Source of the DNA: CBDCZY01 sp965224745
Lineage (GTDB): Bacteria; Pseudomonadota; Gammaproteobacteria; Methylococcales; Methylomonadaceae
Length of the DNA stretch: 64,000 nt
Direction of reading: 5' to 3'
NCBI GenBank assembly: GCA_965224745.1
Contig: CBDCZY010000002.1
Coordinates: 1,360,265 to 1,424,264, forward strand
The notes under the pieces are model-generated. The model saw only the letters and a list, made by a program, of their open reading frames with translations. It was not told the DNA's origin and made no database searches. Made by a program: the position numbers and the translations under genes. Position 1 is the first letter of the stretch. Every line of letters starts with the position of its first letter. This document shows, one piece after another, positions 47,561 to 60,730 of the stretch.

Positions 47561-50500
47561 GTGGGCAAGCAATATGAACTCTTGAACTGCGACCGACACA
47601 AGCATCTGATGAGGAAATTCAAGAAGGACGTCTCCAAGTGTCGACCCGACATCACACATCAGGTCAGGCATTGTGCTCTCATGATTCCAGGCAATGTTCA
47701 ATATGTGGGAGTGTTCGTGCAGCACAATCAGTTGCGAAATTGCGTGGTGATTCTTATGGCCAATGCCTCATGTTGTTGTTTTCGATGAAGAACATTATGA
47801 GTAGTTACAATCTATGACATGCCAATGTTTTGTTAACTAGAAATTGAACAGTATTTTTCACTAATGAACAGCGCAGATCTATGCTGAGACGCCCGTGGTA
47901 AATTCTAAAATGAATTATGGTTGGTTGCTTGCAATCGTAGTCGTAAATTGAATTGAGCATTTTGAAAATAAACTGGAATATGGTTTGTTTTTAGAAACAA
48001 TTGGAATGTATGAAAATAAGTTGCTCGTTTTAAGAAAAAACAGTGGATTGTATGGGCCATACAAAATAAGTTGCTCGTTTTAAGAAAAAACAGTGGATTG
48101 TATGGGCCATACAATCCCCTGTTTTTTCTTAAGTATGGCTGAACAATTGATGATGGTTTGGCTTAGCGATTCCTGATTATGTATAGTAAAGAGTAAAGGC
48201 TGTTTTATTTAACTGCTCCAGTTGGTCCTCCTCATCACCATCAAGTGCCTTCTCAGATACGGGGGTTGGCTGCATAGACCGCCCTGGTTATTCAATATCT
48301 GAAGTATTATGTGTGTTGTTAAATTAGTGTTGAGGCACAGTTGAGCACATCATTGCGAATAACAAACTACTTTATTCTTAACAAAAAGACTGAGATTGAT
48401 TGTATGTTGTTGTGCCAAGATAAACTGCATCATAAGGAATTATAATTGATTGATGACTAGCTCTCTACAAGTTTGTTTCCTGCCAAGTCGCTTGTGTCAA
48501 TATGTCTATGTGCGCAGTCATGACATGGCCAGCCCTTTTTCTCTCTATCTCCTCTATCTCTATATGTCTCTATCTGTCTCTATCTGTCTCTATCTGTCTC
48601 TCTCTCTCTCTCTACAACTGAAGGTGTTGGTTTTCCACGAAGTATCTTGTGTCGATATCTCTCTACAACTGAAGGTGTTTGTTTCCCACTAACTATCTTG
48701 TGTCGGTATAGCTATGTCCGCTGGCATGACAGGGTCATTTCTCTGCCGTGGCAGTGTCTACTGATGTTGATGGACAGTCCACTCAATCGAGCCGGTCTCC
48801 TTCAAGTCTACATTCACACGGAGAAGAACGTCCTGATTGAGGTTAACCCACAGACCAGGATACCACGAACCTTCGACAGATTCTGTGGACTCATGGGTAA
48901 TTATAGTTTTAACTGTTGAACTGTTTTTTTTACTTTAAAGCGGGGGCCAAATTACTCGTCACTGTTACTTGTTCGTATACGAGTACCGATTTTCACAAAT
49001 AACTCCTTAGTCAATACTTTTTTCGTACACATGAAAGTACTCGTACTTCTTACGTAAGTATGACTATTTCAAAGTAACTTGTGAATGCATAAGAGGTGTG
49101 TCATAAGAGGTGTGTGGTTTTTAAGTGTGTCGTTACAGTAACTCAGTTTGTAGAATGTTAAACATTTCACTCTGCACCCTATTTACCCTTCTCCAGATCT
49201 GCTGTCCCACACTTATCACAATGTCGGTGTCGTTAAACCAGATAATCTTCTCTCTTGCTTATACAGTACAGCTTCTTCACAAGTTGAGCATCCACGCGTC
49301 CGACGGACCCCAGAAGTTGCTGAAGGTAATAGTGTACTTCGACAGCGACATCGCTGACAGGAAACTAGTTAACGAAATAGGAATGGCGCTGTGACCGTGT
49401 CATTTCAGATTTGGAGCTGAGCTGTTTTTCTGGGGTATGATATATAAATATATATATATACTAGTATATCCTTTGACTCCACTAAATATCATTGAAGCAA
49501 AACTGTTGATGTTTTGGTTAACATCGTCCACTTGTTCAAGTTCTGCACCGAACCCTAGGCTGTTTCCGATGCTGTCCTCTCCCTCTTCCTCTATGCCTTC
49601 CTCCTTTCGCAACCCTTGTATGATGACTATTTCAGTCCAGGTAATCATAAGCAGACTATTGTGAAATCAGCCCTGAATATGCATTAAAATATTGACTTAC
49701 AACCAGTATTATAGTAACAATGTATTACTTTGCAAACAATGGAATCGATTTTTGTTAAATCACCTATATACAAATTTGCACCGTTGCATTATATTACTTG
49801 GTTTAAGCCAGAACGGTTGTATACTATTTATGACTGAATACTTCTCTAATATTAGCATTGTGGTCTGCGTCTCACTACTTGTCTACATGGCTTATCAGTG
49901 TATGTTTTCTGTAGGTGATTAAGAATCCCGTTGTGGACCATCTGCCAGTTGGATGCAAGAAAGTGGGGACGTCGTTCAATACAGACAATGATACCACGCT
50001 CAGTTCGCTCGTGCCTAAAGACGAACCCATTGTCTTTGTCGTAGGGGCTATGGCACATGGCAGTGTATGTATATAATTTATTTTTAGAATATATATTTAT
50101 TATTTTTATTATAGACGAGCCATTTCTGGAAAAGAGGCTTGTGGGAACCGGGCTAATCGAGTTCAGCATACCATAATTATGCTAAAAAGTCAGGTTCCCA
50201 ACTTTGACTAATAAATGCTTCTAGGATGCACATTTCTCAGGAATGGCTCTAGTATATTAGTATTTAATTAAAAAAAATAAAAATCTATTATGTATTTTTT
50301 TTACTAAAATTGACTATTTATTTATGAGTATTTGTATGAATTTATATATAATTATAGATACCGCTGTATATTGTTTTATATTTGTTAATATATAAAGACA
50401 ATTTTTCTCTCATAATGTTGAGATGAACAATAAAGGTATTTTATTATTATTATATACCTGATGTTTGTCTAGCCCTAGATTTAACAAGGCTGTTATCCAA

Positions 50501-51451
50501 AGGAAGAAATTCTAAGAATTGTTAGCGTCCCACTATAACCATATAATTATGTAGTATTAACTACACAATCAGTAGGTTAATTTTGTTCAATTTGTTTCCA
50601 TCTTCGTTTTTATCAAATACGTTCTCATGTGCAATCTGCATGTATTCTATTTTTACCAAACTTCCCATTGTCATGGTTTTTTCTTCAATCTCTAAAAATT
50701 ATAATATTATTATGCAATCCATGTATCCTACCGATTGGGTAGCTATTCAATGGTTATGCTATTCTATTTGTAACGTTCTCAGATGTGTGGTTTTATTAAC
50801 TTGCATTCACTGAAGTGATTTAAGTAACAAAGGTGAATCCGTTGTCTGTAACACGATTGTTCAATATGCAAAGGGAAGTATAAAAATGCCCTGGTTAAGA
50901 TAACGTGAAGGAACGTAAACCTGTGACAGTTAGATTGATTTGTTTCATAATGCATTCGCCAGGGGGCAGCATCGTTGGAACGACATATATTCTACCTACT
51001 CATGTATTGACGCAATATAATATGACATGTGTCAGCTGCAATCTCTATAAAATAAATGATTCAGTATTAGAGCAAGCGTGTACATCTCATTTGTTTTAAT
51101 CTGACTACAGTACAAATGAATGATGCCTATGCCATTAAAGTATATTTGTTTTTGGATGAGTCGAATTGTTGATGTTCCTGCAATCGTTAGGTTTTAATAA
51201 TGTTAATTATAGTTAGTTAAAGAGTGATGTGTTGCAAAAAAAGTGTGATAAATCTGTAGAAAATGTTGTTTGTGTTGATCTTAGTGGTGCATTTGCCATC
51301 CAATTGATGATTTGTGTTTGCGTGCATCTCGTTCCAGGTGGATACAGACTACACAGAAGAGACGATCTCATTGAGCAGTTACCCACTTTCCGGTGCTCTC
51401 ACGTGTGCGAAACTGTGCACGGCGTTTGAGCAGGCCTGGGGCATTGCCTAG
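47561..51451 (+). CDS. EMG1: Ribosomal RNA small subunit methyltransferase NEP1/EMG1 (exons 2-6)
   Basis: A SPOUT-class methyltransferase that methylates N1 of a pseudouridine in 18S rRNA and is needed for small-subunit assembly in the nucleolus. Exons, all with AG/GT borders and matching phases: 47561-47662 (GKQYELLNCDRHKHLM...RPDITHQ), 48755-48896 (MLMDSPLNRAGLLQVYIHT...FCGLM), 49267-49325 (QLLHKLSIHASDGPQKLLK), 49915-50064 (NPVVDHLPVGCKKVG...FVVGAMAHGS) and 51338-51451 (TDYTEETISLSSYPLSGALT...AWGIA, TAG). It resembles human EMG1 over its whole length except the missing first exon. An AATAAA lies at 51856. This gene shows that this half of the window is animal nuclear DNA. Confidence 0.93.
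48013..48133. repeat. 50-bp tandem duplication followed by an inverted copy (EMG1 intron)
   Basis: The unit (AAAATAAGTTGCTCGTTTTA start) occupies 48013-48062 and 48063-48112. The next bases, AATCCCCTGTTTTTTCTTAA, are the inverted match of TTAAGAAAAAACAGTGGATT in the unit, giving a near-perfect palindrome of about 53 bp (48081-48133) centred on GTATGGGCCATAC. Confidence 0.8.
48540..48615. repeat. Pyrimidine (TCTC/TCTATCTG) microsatellite
   Basis: CTCTATCTGTCTCTATCTGT repeats run into CTCTCTCTCTCTC, within the intron before EMG1 exon 48755. Confidence 0.8.
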
Positions 51452-54400
51452 CGCGTAAGCAAGGAACATTGACGACTCTCAAGTGTTGCGAATACTTACA
51501 ACAACAATATCGATAGTTTAAAACAGTAAATCTATGCTTTGACTTGTATACTATCATTGACCAGTTGATTATGTTGATCCAATATGAATTTTAAAAACTG
51601 TTGTCATTAATTTCATAGAATGCCAGGTTTTGAATTTGCATACCAGGAATGTCACGGCAGGACACTATCATTGGTCTCGTGCATACACTATTGTATTTAC
51701 ATAAAACACATCGGAACAAGTGGAATGTTTTGTTGTGGAATTTTAGTGTGTTCTTGGCATTGCTATTTCTACATCCTTCCTGGCTAAACAATTATGAAAA
51801 GGTTCATAAATAGGTAATAGTTCTTAACACTTGGAGAATAACTTTAAGAACTCATAATAAAATATATACCAATTTCATATCAGAAGTATTCTATGTCTCG
51901 GAGATGTATGAATGAATGGAATAAAATACCTACACATTGTGTCATTTAAGCAGTACAGTGTACTAACGAGATTGAATAATTGTATGTTATGTTCTTTTTA
52001 TAATGGGCCACCTGTGCGTGCCATGTTAATGCCGCACTGCTCTCGTGGCTCTGGCCTGACACACACTGCCATTACATCTTGCAACTGGCCGTAGTTATCG
52101 TCCAACGTTATTATTTCTGACTGTCTTTTCTCAATCTTGATCGATCCGCACAGTGGCCTAGCATCTCTAGCGAGACAGGAGCTGTGTGTAGCATGCCGTG
52201 GAAACCATCTCCAACAAGACCAACTTCTGTTATCTAGGTACTAATACTGGCTTGAATTTCACTCCTCAATCGATTGGGTATGCTTTGGTCTGCCCTTCCT
52301 GCTATGCGCAGACCCTCGGTTTGGGTTTCATTAGCAGGTCAATAAAAATTATAGTTATACAATACACACGTGCAGCTCAAGACAATGATTGTTCAGTCTC
52401 AAGTTGGTTTACTCCAAACAGCCCATTCTAGGGCTAACGCAGCCATGATACATTCCACACATTTCCTAACGGTGTTCCATATATTTCGACTATGAAACAA
52501 AATGATCGTTCGTCCGTGCAATAGGTGGCACTGGTGACTCGACGTCGTGGAGAGCAAGGTACCGATGTCAAACTTCGGGACGGTCACAGCGCTGTTTGCC
52601 TCAAGCAACAATGCTTGGTTAAAATGATTACAACGGGAGACCGTCGATGGATGTCCGCTAGGCGACGCCTCCTCCACTTTGTGGCACTATTCTCCATCTC
52701 ATTTACATACTCTCTGTCCTTACCGTTATTTGAACTAGTTTTCCAATGGCACAATTAATCACATGGGGTTAGTTATTCTTGTTTAAAACACCAGTTTGTT
52801 CCCCTCAAGTCGCACCGAATGCTCCCCAGCTAGCAAAATGAAATAATATGCCATTGTGCATCGTTATATTTCTGCTGTCGACGTTTCTTTCATTCAGGTC
52901 CTAATGTCCAGTTTCGTTAGGCCATAATGTTTAATGTGAGTTTTGCCACAGCTATTATATAACCAGCTAAGTCACTTGGACACCCGCCATTTTGTGATTC
53001 TAGAGTATCGCCATCTGGCTAATGGTTGCTTATTAAAATGTGGTTGCATCGGTTTGATGTTATTTCGCAATCTATCATATCTGGACACAATAATATGCTA
53101 TATAAATACTATAGGAATTGTTCCGGCACATGCATGCAACGTTTGTGACTCTTTGGTTGCAAGTTGTGCAACCACTGGCTAACGTTCATGAGACAAAATG
53201 GACGCCCCACGTTAAACGGGAGACTGACGTAGCTCAATCATATACTATCTCTGGTTTTGCTAGACTTTATTTTCCGATATGAACGAGACAATAGTTGGTC
53301 AATTGCCTAACGTTACATTCACCAAAAACAACATTTGCGCTATTTTTTTGTATTAAATCGACATTACCGTACATAATCTAGCGCATAATTATTTCCTCTT
53401 GCAGCGTCATTTGCATTTCGGGCAGCCGGTTCCCACGCGGCCAATATCTAGTATGGTGGGTTAGGGTTAATGGCTAGGGTTAGGTTAGCTGTGACGTAAG
53501 GGTTGGTGTTAGGGGTAGTAAGTTACTAGGGTCAGGGTAAGGCTATAGTTAGGGTAAAATTGGGGTTGTAATTCGACACTAACAACATAGGGCCTACCAA
53601 TCCTTTGGTAGCTAAACTTTAGGAAATATCTAGCGATATACACCAATTACAGTTGATCAAACTGCACCATTTCAAACTAGAAAGATTTAAATCGATCTAG
53701 TGAGTTCCTGGCAATTAATTAAACAAGTTGAATTTTAGGCTAAATTATCCATGTAAGCGGAGGCTGACATTGTCCCCAAAGAGAGTGAAGTCAACCAATC
53801 AGAAATGACTTCCCGCTATTGCGCACGCACATCGTGACGTTTTCCAGGCTCGCCTCCCATGACAAGAGATGGTGAAGTTAAACAAAGACAGCATTTTTAT
53901 AATCACGGAGACACCATTTACCATCCAAAGTCAGGTTAAGTAACAACCAAACCGCACGGAACGTCTACATGTCGATGCAACCATAATGCGATAATTTCAG
54001 ACGGCGCTATTTTCAAGTTCCCTGCCGTCTACGTATGTCGGCCACGTTAATCTGGCCGCGGTGAAGCCTTGGCAGTTTATGCCAAATAGGAAAAATGGCA
54101 GCGTCGTTGATTTCTTTATGTTTCGCATTTAAAATGTCGTCTCTGCCTAAGTATCGTGTCATGTATTATGATTACATTGTAAAGTGGTGCAGTGGGATAT
54201 AATGTAATTGGTGTGTATCGCTGGATATTTCCAAAATGTTAGCTTTAAACTCAGCCCACCAAACTATGGCAGACAATGGTCGCGTGGGAATCTACTGAAA
54301 AAAAATTTGCCGCCTGTTTTATGCACATTGACAACACTTTGACTCCGATTTTAATTAGGCCATATATTGAATTGTTTCTGACATCTTCACTTATATAGGC

Positions 54401-54843
54401 ATCCCGACATACCATAATATACACATGTCTACAACCATACACTTATGTACAGTAGGCCTGCCATGCTATACTCCTAGGCCTAACTGTCCGAAAACGTGGT
54501 CTAGACCTGCCGATGACATGTTAACTTACATATCTGACAAGTGTGGCTGCAGTGGATCATTATTTGTCAATCTGTTCAAGTCATACAGCCTATGCTCTGA
54601 ATCAAATGATACTAATTCTAACCGAAACATCGCAGTGCGAGTTTACTACAACATCAACTGGGGTCCGCAGTATAGCGTCATGACATAGACGTAATCGTTC
54701 CATTCGATTCCATTAATAACGATGATTCGTTCCGTGTGAATTCACCAGTTGACATGAATGATAATCTGCATGAAATTTATGAAAAGTGCACAACATTCAA
54801 TTTTTGCTCATTTAAATCTTCAGACCATGATGCAGGTGACTTT
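51452..54843. other. Region downstream of EMG1, no confident gene
   Basis: AATAAA at 51856-51861 may end EMG1. 53455-53575 is a run of degenerate GGGTTAG/TAGGGT units. ATG 53871 opens a short frame (MVKLNKDSIFIITETPFTIQ) ending at a good donor (CAGGTTAAGT, about 53935) in CpG-containing sequence; it could be a first exon, but no family was recognised. The other frames were not accepted. Confidence 0.4.
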
Positions 54844-54960
54844 GATAACAAGATTTAACAAGATTGCCACCCAAGGAGCACCTCAGATGGCAGTAGACAA
54901 GGAAGCTAACAGCTTATCGAGAGTCTACTCTTACTATTCTAAGTTTAACCTGCGCTTATT

Positions 54961-57807
54961 CTATGTATAGCCCGCCTTAGCTAGATACTTATCAATTTTG
55001 TTCTTGAACATATTAACACTACTAGCATGTACACAATCAGTTGATAATTTATTCCATACATTGATGGTCCGCTGGGGAAATGAGTATTTTCTAACATCCA
55101 ATCTACTTTGTTTCTTCACCAGCGTGTAGTTATGTCCTCTAGTTATTTTACTTTCCTTAATTTCAAAAAAAATATTAGAATCAATATTTTCATAACCATT
55201 CAATATTTTAAACACTTCTATTTGGTCACCCCTTAATCTTCGCGTTTCTAGTGTTGTCAGTCCACATTCCTTTAATCGTTCTTCATATCTAAGATCTCTC
55301 AGTCCTGGAATGAGTTTAGTTGCTCTCTGTATTTTTTCAAGCATATCTATGTATTTCCTGAGATATGGACTCCATGCCTGTATACAATATTCTAAGTGAG
55401 GTCTAACTATTGCTTTATACAGAGGTACAATCAAACTTTTGTCTTTATATGTTATATTTCTGCGAATCATTCCAAGAACCTGCTTAGCCTTAGACGCTGC
55501 AATTCTGCATTGTTCTGAGACTTTCATGTTCGCATCCATTGTTACTCCTAAGTCTTTTTCTTTCACGGTTGTACTTAAAATAGTCCCTCCCATTTCATAG
55601 TTCATGCTTGTATTTCCCGGTCCTATGTGTAGACATTTGCATTTCCCAAAATTGAATAACATCTGCCATTTTTCAGACCACTTGACTAATTTATCAATGT
55701 CATCTTGTAAATTTTGTTTGTCTCCAATTTCCTTGGTTTTTGTAAATAATTTAGTGTCATCTGCAAATTTCAATATGTTGCCTGTTACCCCTTCCTCTAA
55801 ATCATTGATGTAAACCAGAAATAAAATAGGCCCTAGTACAGATCCTTGTGGCACCCCACTCAATACTGATTTCCAACTAGAAACCTCTCCGTCAACAACT
55901 ACCCTTTGTCTCCTGTCAGTTAGCCATTGCTCTATCCAATTTATTATACTGTTTCCCATACCATGTGATTTTAGCTTGAGTATTAGTCTTTGATGTGGAA
56001 CTTTATCAAATGCTTTCTGGAAATCCAAATAGATAACATCTACCGGTGACCCATCATCCACCCATTTAGTTATTTCTTCAAAAAAACATAACAAATTTGT
56101 TAGGCATGATCTTGCTTTTAGGAACCCATGCTGAGAAGTGTTTATTAATTTATGTTTAACGAGGAAGTCCATCATATGATCCCTAATAATTGTTTCTAGT
56201 AATTTACAAATTACCGATGTTAAACTCACTGGCCTATGGTTTACAGACTTGTTTCTTGAACCTTTTTTGAATAAAGGAATAATGTTTGCTACTTTCCATT
56301 ATACGGGTACAATTCCCTCCTGCAGTGACATGTTAAACACGTGCGCAAGTGGCTTACTAATTTGTTCTACAGTTTCCTTCAGTATTTTAGGTGATAAACC
56401 ATCTACTCCTGGTGACTTGTTCTCTTTCATATTGTTAATTTTGCTAGCTACTACTTCTGGGGTTACAACTAACTGCCCCAACTTTTCCTCCTCTGATCCA
56501 TTGAACTTTGTTTCTGGTACAGGTAACGAACTAGTATCTTCCCTCGTGAACACTGAACTGAAGTGCACATTTAATTCCTCGGCCATTAAACATCCCTCTG
56601 TTATTATATTTCCAGCATTGTCCTCCAGCGGTTCAACCTTATCTCGAACATTCTGTTTACTTCTTACATACGCGTAGAAACTCTTACTGTCTGATTTTAT
56701 ATTTTGTGCTAATTTGTGCTCAAAATTTCGCTTAGCCTTTCTAACTTCGTTTGTAGCAGCGTTTAGTGCTTCTTTGTAAACTTCATAATCTTCATCCTTT
56801 CCTGTATTTTTATAAACCCGCCACATATTTTGTTTATATCGCATCTTTCTGAAAGCCTCTTTTGACAGATGTTTCTTCTTAGAGCGTTTCCCTTGCTTTT
56901 TTATGGGAACATAACTATCAATAGCTGTATCTATCTCCCCTCTTAAAATGTCCCAACATTCTGTTGCTGTCTTGTTTTTCATTTTCTCATCCCAGTCGAT
57001 ATGTGCTAAATTTTTCCTAATTTCCCTATAGTTACCTTTCCTAAAATCCCTCCTACATTGTTTAACTTTTGATTTGTCTGATTTTATGTTGATGTTAAAA
57101 TGCAGTTGGTTATGATCGCTGCTACCCAATGGTTCTTGTATTTCAACGTTGTCGACAAATTCTTTCTGTGAGGACAGCACTATATCTAATACTCTCGCTG
57201 CTCTGGTTGGTTCAAATACATGTTGAGTTAGGAAATTGTCCTGTACCAGGCACAGAAACGTGCTGTCTTCTACCCCTGTGCTCTGTAATGTATCCCATTT
57301 AATATACCCATGGTTAAAATCCCCCATTATAATACAGTCGCCTTTACTCACTTCATTTATAGCATTGTGAATTTTTTCGTTGTTCTGTTTGGTTATGTTG
57401 GGACAACGATATACTACTCCAATGATAACTGCTGTATGTCCTGTAACTAAGTTGCACCATATGGCCTCATTACAATCTGCTTCCTCTTGTAACTGTACTT
57501 CATATGCTGGTATAGTGTCCTTGATGTATAGTAATACTCCTACTCCCCTTCTTCCTATTCTGTCTTTCCTAAACTTTACATAACCTTCCAGTCCCAATTC
57601 AGCATTTGTTATGTCTTTGTTTGCCCATGATTCAGTTATACCTATAATATGAGGTTTTATATCATCTACCATAATGTTTAGTTCGGTTTTCTTATTTATT
57701 ATGCTCCTAGCGTTTAAGCACACGCATTTAATTTCTGATTTGGATGTGTTTCCCTGTATTCCCTTGCTTCTGCTATCGTCTTGTACGTTTAGAGCCTTCT
57801 TTGACAA
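54961..57807 (-). pseudogene. LINE ORF2: endonuclease-reverse transcriptase with one stop codon
   Basis: A frame of 949 codons broken only by TAA at 56299-56301 (expected Glu/Lys in PVxWKVANIIPLF). Endonuclease motifs: VCLNARSI, IIGITESW, IMGDFNH and LGSSDHN. Reverse transcriptase motifs: KKGSRNK-VNHRPVSLTSVIC, VIYLDFQKAFDKVPH (A), LSGVPQGSVLGPILF (B), ILKFADDTKLF (C). The C-terminal domain holds YCIQAWSPYLRKYIDM and KKQSRLDVRKYSFPQRTINV, ending AKAGYT. It follows ORF1 by 14 bases. Confidence 0.93.
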
Positions 57808-57821
57808 ACCCCCCTGCCCAA

Positions 57822-58655
57822 CTAGTTTAAATATCGTACTTTACCCAAGCCACTGGCAACCGCCCCTGAGAGTCCCTCGGCAAAAACGGCAGCCCCCTTC
57901 CCACTAAGGTGCAGACCGTCCCTCAAGTACATTTCCTCTTTCCCCACAAAGCTATTCCACAGATCCACGTATCCCACATCTTCCTCCTTACAAAGTCGCT
58001 TCACCATCCCGTTTATCGCCATCCGCTTCGACTTTCTCTATCCATCTATCCTGTTACCAAACACTGGTAGGATTCCTGACAGGATGATTTGTCCAACCCT
58101 TGCTTCCTTCGTCTTCTTGAGTAGCTTGCTGTACTTATCCACTATAGCTCTCGTCCCTTCCTTATCCGCGTTATTCGTCCCGATGTGTACCAGTATGGTC
58201 CCTCCCTTTCCTCTTCCCATGATCTTCTCTACTCTCGCTGTCACATGCTCTATCCTTGCTCCCGGTAAACACACTACTACGTCCTCTCCCTTGTTCAATC
58301 GTGAGTCGGTCTTCCTAACTATGGAGTCTCCCACATAAATCGCCGAGTTCCTCTTGAATCCCTCTATCACTGCCGCTGAATACGTCTTTCTTCTTTCTCC
58401 ATCCTGTCCCATATCCCCTCCAATCTTGGATCCATCTGTCTTCTTTCCATACCCTTCTTTCCCGGCTGTGTCGCTTTCCTCTTCCTGGCGGGTCACATCT
58501 CTGATGATCTTCATATAGGTCGCTGGCACATAGCCCACCTGTCCTTTACCATCCTCTGCGAGCCACCAGTGCTCGTTGTTCTCGTTCGTCATCAAGTATA
58601 CTAGCGTGTCCCCTTCATTCACATCCAGCTCATTTCCAACTGTAACAATATAGAT
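57822..58655 (-). pseudogene. LINE ORF1: SH3 domain plus SGNH/GDSL-like esterase
   Basis: Starts truncated (VTVGNELDVNEGDTLVYLMT). The SH3 domain continues NEHWWLAEDGKGQVGYVPAT and YMKII, with the WW pair and the G-x-VPxxY element. After a polar linker the esterase domain shows block I IYVGDSIVRKTDS (Ser nucleophile), block III LVHIGTNNADK and block V LRDGLHLSGKGAAVF (Asp-x-x-His). A single in-frame TAG (58038-58040) interrupts it. Esterase domains are known in CR1-type ORF1 proteins; an added SH3 domain is not something I can place in a described element. Confidence 0.82.
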
Positions 58656-59020
58656 CCTGACAACAATTTGTATAACGATATCGAATCAAAGTGTAATTAT
58701 TACACTGACAATCAGTTCGACACCAATATGCAAGACATTGGCTTGCTTGGGCTGTCAATTATACATTTAATGCAAGGAGCTCAAATGCAAATTTTGTGAA
58801 AATATATGATTACTTAATTGGACTTGGACTTTCTCTAAACTTTTATATAATTGCCATATCTGAAACATGGATTCAATCTGATTCTATAGCAGAATTTCCA
58901 ATAAATTGCTATGAATTGTTTAGTGTTAGCAGAGAAACAAAAGGTGGTGGCGGCGTTGTCCTGTATGTCAAGCAGGATATACAATGCCAACTGTTACCTG
59001 AAAAATCAGTATCAAATGCT
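58656..59020 (+). pseudogene. LINE endonuclease N-terminal fragment
   Basis: The + strand reads IYDYLIGLGLSLNFYIIAIS, then ETWIQSDS and GGGGVVLYVKQDIQCQLL, the start of an AP-like endonuclease (usually LxExWL..., RGGGVxIYV). It is truncated at both ends and wedged between two - strand LINEs. Confidence 0.7.
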
Positions 59021-60550
59021 CCCTTGCTTTTTTTTAGTTTCTTCTCCACGACCTGCCTCAGTGTGAACAACCCATCCGTGGTTCCTCTCCCCTTTCTGAA
59101 TTCTTGCTGTTCTTCACCAATCTCGCATTCAATGTTCTTCCTTATCCGTCCATCTAAAACTCTCTCCAGCAGTTTCAGAACTTGACTCACTAGAGTTATA
59201 CCTCTAGATTTTCCAAGGTCGTGTACATCCCCTTCATCTTCCATATTGGAATGATCAATCCTGCCCGCCACTCTACCGGAATCTTCCCTTCTGTCAAACA
59301 TGAGTTTAGGAGCCTCCGTGTCCAGTTGACTCCAACATCTCCAGCCAGGTTCAGCATCTCCACACGTATCTCATCTAAGCCGGTCGTTTCCCTTTCTTCA
59401 TCTTCTTCATGGCTGCCACCATCTCTGTATCAGTGATTTCCACCACTTCCGTTTTCTGACGTACTGAACTTGGGAGTTCCAGTTCGCTGTCCTCTGTCTT
59501 ATTCAGCAGTTCTTTGAAATAGGTTTCCCATACATGCAGCACTGCATTGTGGTCTGTGATTAATGTACCGTTCTTGTCCTTGATCACTGAGCCTCTCTTC
59601 ACATCCTTACTTCTTCATTTCTGTCCCGTGCCATCTTGTATATCATTCTCTTGCCACCATCTTCATCCAGCTTTTTGTAGAGTTCCTCTTCCATTTTCTG
59701 TCTTGCTTTGTCAAGTGCTCGTCTCGCTGCTTTCTTCTCACGTCCATACAGATGTGTCATGGCTACATTCGGTTGTTCACCTCTGTCTCTGATCGTTTCT
59801 ATTTTCTTCCGAACTTCCCTCTTTTCGTCAACCGCCCTTGTCACCTCGCCAGTCCACCACTCCTGGTTCTTTGACCTTCCGCCTTTCCCGGATGTTCTGC
59901 CGCACATTTCTTCAGCTACTCCCACAAAAGAGTCTTTGTACTTCTTCCATTCCTCCTCCACTGCTTCTACTTCTGTGTCAAGCTCCTCATACTTTATCTT
60001 CACTCTCTCCTTGTACTCGTCGATCATTCCCTCTGTACATTTCCACCACTTGATCGTCTTTCGCCCCTGCATCCTAATTTTCCTCGTCTTTTGCATGCGT
60101 ACTATAAAGACCACGGGTTTATGTTGCGTGGTGACATATTCCCAAGCAATGGCCTTGCAATATTTTATTCTACACAGTTGTTGCCTTCTCACTACTAGCA
60201 GGTCCAGTTCTGTTTTGTGGTTTCCATTTCTGTATGTCACTTTGAGGCTGTCTCTTTTCTGGAAGAAGGAGCCAGCCACAACCATTCCATTTCTCATCAC
60301 CATCTCCACTAGGTCCTGGCCTTCTCTATTCCTTGTTCCCCATCCATATCGACCAATGCTCTCCTCGTCCCCTGTCTCTGCCATACCCACATGGGCATTA
60401 AAATCTCCTGCCACACAGAGCATTGTTCCAACCTAAACCAACCCCATCATCTTCTCCATTTCATCTCTGAAGTCTTGCTTCTCTGCCTCTGTCCTTCCCG
60501 TTTGTGGATCATATACCGATATTACACACATCAGCTGCTTCTGTACTTAT
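59021..60550 (-). pseudogene. RTE-like LINE, endonuclease and N-terminal reverse transcriptase
   Basis: On the - strand: VISVYDPQTGRTEAEKQDF, then MLCVAGDFNAHVGMAETGDE (60423, endonuclease), WEYVTTQHKPVV, a helical linker (KKAARRALDKARQKMEEELY) and reverse transcriptase start KKMKKGKRP...GITLVSQVLKLLERVLDGRI...GFRKGRGT-like EFRKGRGTTDGLFTLRQV. Several frameshifts. Both ends are truncated: the 5' end inside a Polinton gene at about 60550 and the 3' end at about 59021, before the catalytic YADD. Confidence 0.85.
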
Positions 60551-60555
60551 TGATT

Positions 60556-60730
60556 CAGTCGTCAGCGCACGCTTTCCCAAAGCGGCAGCACCTCTTCTGA
60601 TCAGAGGGACAACCGTTCGGAGGAGACCACTGAACAAATTTCCGAACCCGTGCCCCCTCTGGACACGAGCGCCGTTAAAGTAGGGCAGTGCCCCACCCAC
60701 CTGCCTCGCATAGTAGTCGTCGTAATTCAT
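60556..60730 (-). pseudogene. Polinton/adintovirus-like small basic protein (pX-like), truncated
   Basis: Starts at 60730: MNYDDYYARQVGGALPYFNG, then ARVQRGHGFGNLFSGLLRTV and PLIRRGAAALGKRALTT, a glycine- and arginine-rich pattern seen beside capsid genes in Polintons and adintoviruses and compared by others with adenovirus core protein X. The rest was replaced by the RTE-like LINE. Its ATG overlaps the stop of the preceding capsid-like gene (ATGA), which indicates original polycistronic viral-type coding. Confidence 0.6.

Larger units (their letters stand above)
54844..58660 (-). mobile_element. CR1/L2-like LINE, nearly complete, 5'-truncated in ORF1
   Basis: From the 5' end on the - strand: partial ORF1 (SH3 plus esterase), ORF2 (endonuclease plus reverse transcriptase), a short 3' region and an AATCTTGTTAAATCTTGTTA tail at 54844-54865. 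Each ORF carries a single nonsense codon, so the copy is young. A worn copy of the same family lies at 30135-32566. Confidence 0.88.

Noticed and set aside
59708..60436. 242-codon + strand frame
   Set aside because: It is the antisense shadow of the RTE-like endonuclease region on the - strand.
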